A DNA stretch of 33,570 nucleotides from Acidobacteriaceae bacterium (GTDB lineage Bacteria; Acidobacteriota; Terriglobia; Terriglobales; Acidobacteriaceae): the NCBI GenBank assembly GCA_003152695.1, contig PMAT01000109.1, positions 326 to 33,895 on the forward strand. Reading direction: 5' to 3'. Shown in pieces: positions 31,241 through 33,570 of the stretch (its first letter is position 1; every line of letters starts with the position of its first letter). The notes beneath the pieces are model-generated. The model had not been told where the DNA came from, made no database searches, and was given only the letters and a program-made list of their open reading frames with translations. A program made the position numbers and the translations under genes.

Positions 31241-32643
31241 TGCGGCGGTTGCTCTCCGTTATGCGGCGGCGAAGGCGGCTGTGGATTCGGATTTGGCGTC
31301 TGCTCCGGAGCCGGCTTGGATCGCTTCGACGGAGGCGTCGTCTCGTTTCCAGTCGCGGGGCGGTTCGCCGGCGATGGACCGGACACGGGCGCGCTGGTGT
31401 TCGCATGTGGCGCAGTTGCCGTTCCAGTTCCGTTTAGCGGTTTCGCAACTGTCCCAGCGGGACGCGTCCCATCGGCCGCCGCAGGTTTCGGCGCTTTCGC
31501 CGCTCCCCCACTTCCCGCCGTCGTCGCACTTGTCGGAGTGCCGTGCGTAGCGGTAGCCGATCCGTTGGTCTTGGAAGCAGCCGCGGTCGAGCTGCCAGTC
31601 GCTGGCTTGTTCGCGGCTGAAGTCGCTGCCGCACCAGAACGAGCGGCCGTTGCGGCTGTTCCCGTCGTCGGAGTTGCCCCGGACGCTGTACCACTTGGAG
31701 CGCCAGTTTTCGGTTTTCCAGCGGCGTCAACTTCCGGCTTCGCGGGAACGGTCGGCAGGCGTTCGGCCAAAATATCCGACGCACGGCGCGGCCCCAAATC
31801 CTTGCTGTCCGGCATCTTCTCTGTGATTTTCGTGACGACCAACACTTCCTCGACCTGATCGAGTCGGGCCGACGGAACGACGCGAATATTCAGGAACAGG
31901 TCCTTGCCGGGCTCGACCGAGACGACTTTGCCGACCGGCAGGCCTTTGGGAAAGATTCGGTCTCCCCCGCTGGTGATCACCTCTTCGCCGGGCTCCACCT
32001 TCTCGTCGCTCATGACGTATTGTAGGGTAGTCACACCATTCGACGATCCTCTCAAGATGCCCTGCAGGCGGGAGGACTTCAGCGCAGCGCCCACGCCGCT
32101 AAATTGATCGTTGATCGGCAATACCTGCGAGGAGTCGGGAAAGACTTGCACGATCTTGCCCACGATACCCGCCGGCGTGATGACGGCCATGTCCTGCTTG
32201 ATGCCATCGTTCAATCCTTTATCCAAGTACAGAATGCGCGATTGCTCGCTGCCACTGGTGCCGATGACCTGGGCCGCGACTGTGGTATCGACGTACTGCT
32301 CCTTGAATGCGAGCAGGGCCTGGACGCGCCGCGCCATGCGCGCATCCTCAGCATAGCGGGCGTCTTCAACTTTCATACGGTCGATCTCGGCGCGCAGCTC
32401 CCGATTTTCCCTGCGGACACCGCGAAGATAAACGTAGTTTTTCCAGATGGCGTTCACCCATTTCTGGGTGTGCACCACAGCTGTTTCGACAGGAGTCACG
32501 GCGGAGATCGCCCACAGGCGGAGGAGGCGGGTGTCGCCGCCTTGGGTCGGGCGGTGCACCTGCACAGCCAGAGCAATAATCTGGATGAACAGAATGGCCG
32601 CCAGTACAATCAGGTTCTTATAGCGGCCGAGGAATGTGTCCAT
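31237..32643 (-). CDS. mreC: MreC, rod-shape-determining protein with long low-complexity tail
   Basis: A 468-residue bitopic protein that organises the elongasome in the periplasm. One membrane helix (about 11-28) is followed by a coiled coil (about 70-110: RGVRRENRELRAEIDRMKVED) and the two-barrel MreC core (about 120-275) with SRILYLDKGLNDGI, TPAGIVGKIVQVFPDSS, INDQFSGVGA, PGEEVITSGGDRIFPKGLPVGKV and VVPSARLDQVEEVLVV. Residues about 295-468 form an Ala/Thr/Gly/Pro-rich tail with almost no hydrophobic residues, ending in PPSPPHNGEQPPQ; E. coli MreC (367 residues) has no comparable segment of this length. The stop overlaps mreD. Confidence 0.95.
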   Translation of the reverse strand: MDTFLGRYKNLIVLAAILFIQIIALAVQVHRPTQGGDTRLLRLWAISAVTPVETAVVHTQKWVNAIWKNYVYLRGVRRENRELRAEIDRMKVEDARYAEDARMARRVQALLAFKEQYVDTTVAAQVIGTSGSEQSRILYLDKGLNDGIKQDMAVITPAGIVGKIVQVFPDSSQVLPINDQFSGVGAALKSSRLQGILRGSSNGVTTLQYVMSDEKVEPGEEVITSGGDRIFPKGLPVGKVVSVEPGKDLFLNIRVVPSARLDQVEEVLVVTKITEKMPDSKDLGPRRASDILAERLPTVPAKPEVDAAGKPKTGAPSGTASGATPTTGTAATAARSGAAATSAANKPATGSSTAAASKTNGSATATHGTPTSATTAGSGGAAKAPKPAAADGTRPAGTVAKPLNGTGTATAPHANTSAPVSGPSPANRPATGNETTPPSKRSKPAPEQTPNPNPQPPSPPHNGEQPPQ

Positions 32644-32676
32644 ACACTACGCTGCTTCGGGAAACGCAAGAATAAG

Positions 32677-32757
32677 TTGTCATGACAAGCGACGCGAGGC
32701 ATCTGCTTTTGCGATTATCGAGAACAGCAGATCCCCTCGCTGCGCTCGTGATGACAA
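32677..32757. repeat. REP/BIME-like imperfect inverted repeat between mreB and mreC
   Basis: The left arm (32677-32707) begins TTGTCAT and ends ATCTGCT. The right arm (32726-32757) is its imperfect reverse complement, with about 25 of 31 positions matching, around an 18-nt loop. The arms share the TGTCAT, GAGCG-like and GCGAGG words with the element at 12601-12656. As RNA it would form a long stem that could lower read-through from mreB into mreC or protect the mreB 3' end. Confidence 0.75.
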
Positions 32758-32796
32758 GTCAAATGGGCTCGTGCCGCCGAGAGATCAACCCGATGC

Positions 32797-33570
32797 CTAG
32801 TCAATCGATATCTTCCGCAGCAGCTTGAAGTCGCTCAACATTTTCCCCGTGCCCAGGACCACGCTGCACAACGGGTCGTCGGCAATCGAGACCGGCAGCC
32901 CGGTTTCTTCGCGGATGCGTTTGTCGAGGTTCTTTACCAGGGCGCCACCCCCGGTCAGCACGATGCCGCGGTCGCTGATGTCGGCCGACAATTCTGGAGG
33001 CGTGCGCTCCAGGGCGACGCGAATCGCATTCATGATGGTCGAGACGCACTCGCTGAGCGACTCGCGAATTTCGCTGTCGTCGATGGTAATTGTCTTGGGC
33101 ACGCCCTCGATCAGGTTGCGGCCCTTGATTTCCATGGTGAGCGGCTTGTCCAGCGGATAGGCGGAGCCGATCTCAATCTTGATCTGTTCGGCAGTGCGCT
33201 CGCCGATCAGCAGATTGTACTTGCGCTTCAGGTAATTCATGATGGACTCGTCCATCTGATTGCCCGCCATACGAACCGAACGCGAATACACGATGCCGCT
33301 GAGGGAAATCACCGCAATATCAGTCGTGCCGCCGCCGATATCGACCACCATGTTGCCGCTGGGCTCGGTGATAGGCAGGCCCGCGCCAATAGCGGCCACC
33401 ATGGCCTGCTCGACCAGATGCACTTCGCTGGCCTTGGCGCGATACGCCGAGTCCATGACCGCGCGCTTCTCCACCTGCGTGATCTCCGAAGGCACGCCGA
33501 TGACGATGCGCGGATGCACCAGCATCTTTCGGTTGTGGGCCTTCTGGATGAAGTAGTTGAGCATCTTCTC
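32797..33570 (-). CDS. mreB: MreB, actin-like rod-shape protein (N-terminus cut by window edge)
   Basis: The last 257 residues of MreB; the frame continues past 33570, so roughly the first 90 residues are outside the window. The visible part begins EKMLNYFIQKAHNRKM and includes PRIVIGVPSEITQVEKRAV, the phosphate-2 loop MVVDIGGGTTDIAVISL, the AGNQMDESIMNYLKRKYN helix, and the adenosine-binding GIVLTGGGALVKNLDKRI. It ends LLRKISID. MreB filaments guide the elongation machinery along the inner membrane. It is the first visible gene of the cluster, 153 nt before mreC. Confidence 0.96.
   Translation of the reverse strand, partial: EKMLNYFIQKAHNRKMLVHPRIVIGVPSEITQVEKRAVMDSAYRAKASEVHLVEQAMVAAIGAGLPITEPSGNMVVDIGGGTTDIAVISLSGIVYSRSVRMAGNQMDESIMNYLKRKYNLLIGERTAEQIKIEIGSAYPLDKPLTMEIKGRNLIEGVPKTITIDDSEIRESLSECVSTIMNAIRVALERTPPELSADISDRGIVLTGGGALVKNLDKRIREETGLPVSIADDPLCSVVLGTGKMLSDFKLLRKISID

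Overview
The window is one high-GC bacterial chromosome segment, most probably from an Acidobacteriota member (Terriglobia/Koribacter-like). Support for this is a secreted VWFA protein of the type that is multiplied in acidobacteria, small secreted proteins of a style typical of that phylum, an RNase E/G with a very long insertion, and REP-like intergenic palindromes. The assignment comes from family recognition, not from a database search. No rRNA, tRNA, CRISPR array, insertion sequence or phage gene was seen.

Layout. (1) 77-8437 is a mixed accessory/housekeeping stretch: Ada alkylation-repair regulator, GT39-type membrane glycosyltransferase, a toxin-antitoxin pair whose toxin is frameshifted, a small secreted protein, an intact parDE pair with a good sigma70-type promoter, a heptanucleotide tandem repeat running into the end of a HAD hydrolase, a DUF302 protein, a membrane-anchored SpoIIE/RsbU-type phosphatase, a small Cys-rich protein and another small secreted protein. 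(2) 8507-16673 (minus strand) is a compact six-gene metabolic operon, read HD-like protein > MmgE/PrpD > homoaconitase-like hydratase > IDH-like dehydrogenase > CitD-CitE fusion > CitF. Most junctions overlap or nearly touch; the exception is a 148-nt gap with a hairpin repeat before the dehydrogenase gene. (3) 16783-23831 (minus) holds a ligase-ACP-acyltransferase fusion, a second membrane glycosyltransferase, a DUF3467 protein, the VWFA protein, a MoaD-MoaE fusion and a secreted protein. (4) 23865-33570 (minus) is the rod-shape cluster mreB (cut by the window edge) > mreC > mreD > mrdA (PBP2) > rodA, followed by an RNase E/G gene.

How the genes work together. The rod cluster supplies the elongasome: MreB filaments, the MreC/MreD membrane scaffold, the PBP2 transpeptidase and the RodA glycosyltransferase. 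The six-gene operon contains dehydration/hydration enzymes (PrpD, aconitase family), an NADP-type oxidative decarboxylase and an ATP-independent citrate-lyase-type splitting enzyme. Together these could interconvert citrate or a citrate analogue with 2-oxo acid plus CO2 on one side and acetate plus oxo acid on the other. No citC, citX or citG is present to activate the lyase. This operon is the best candidate for an undescribed system here. Its substrate cannot be read from sequence.
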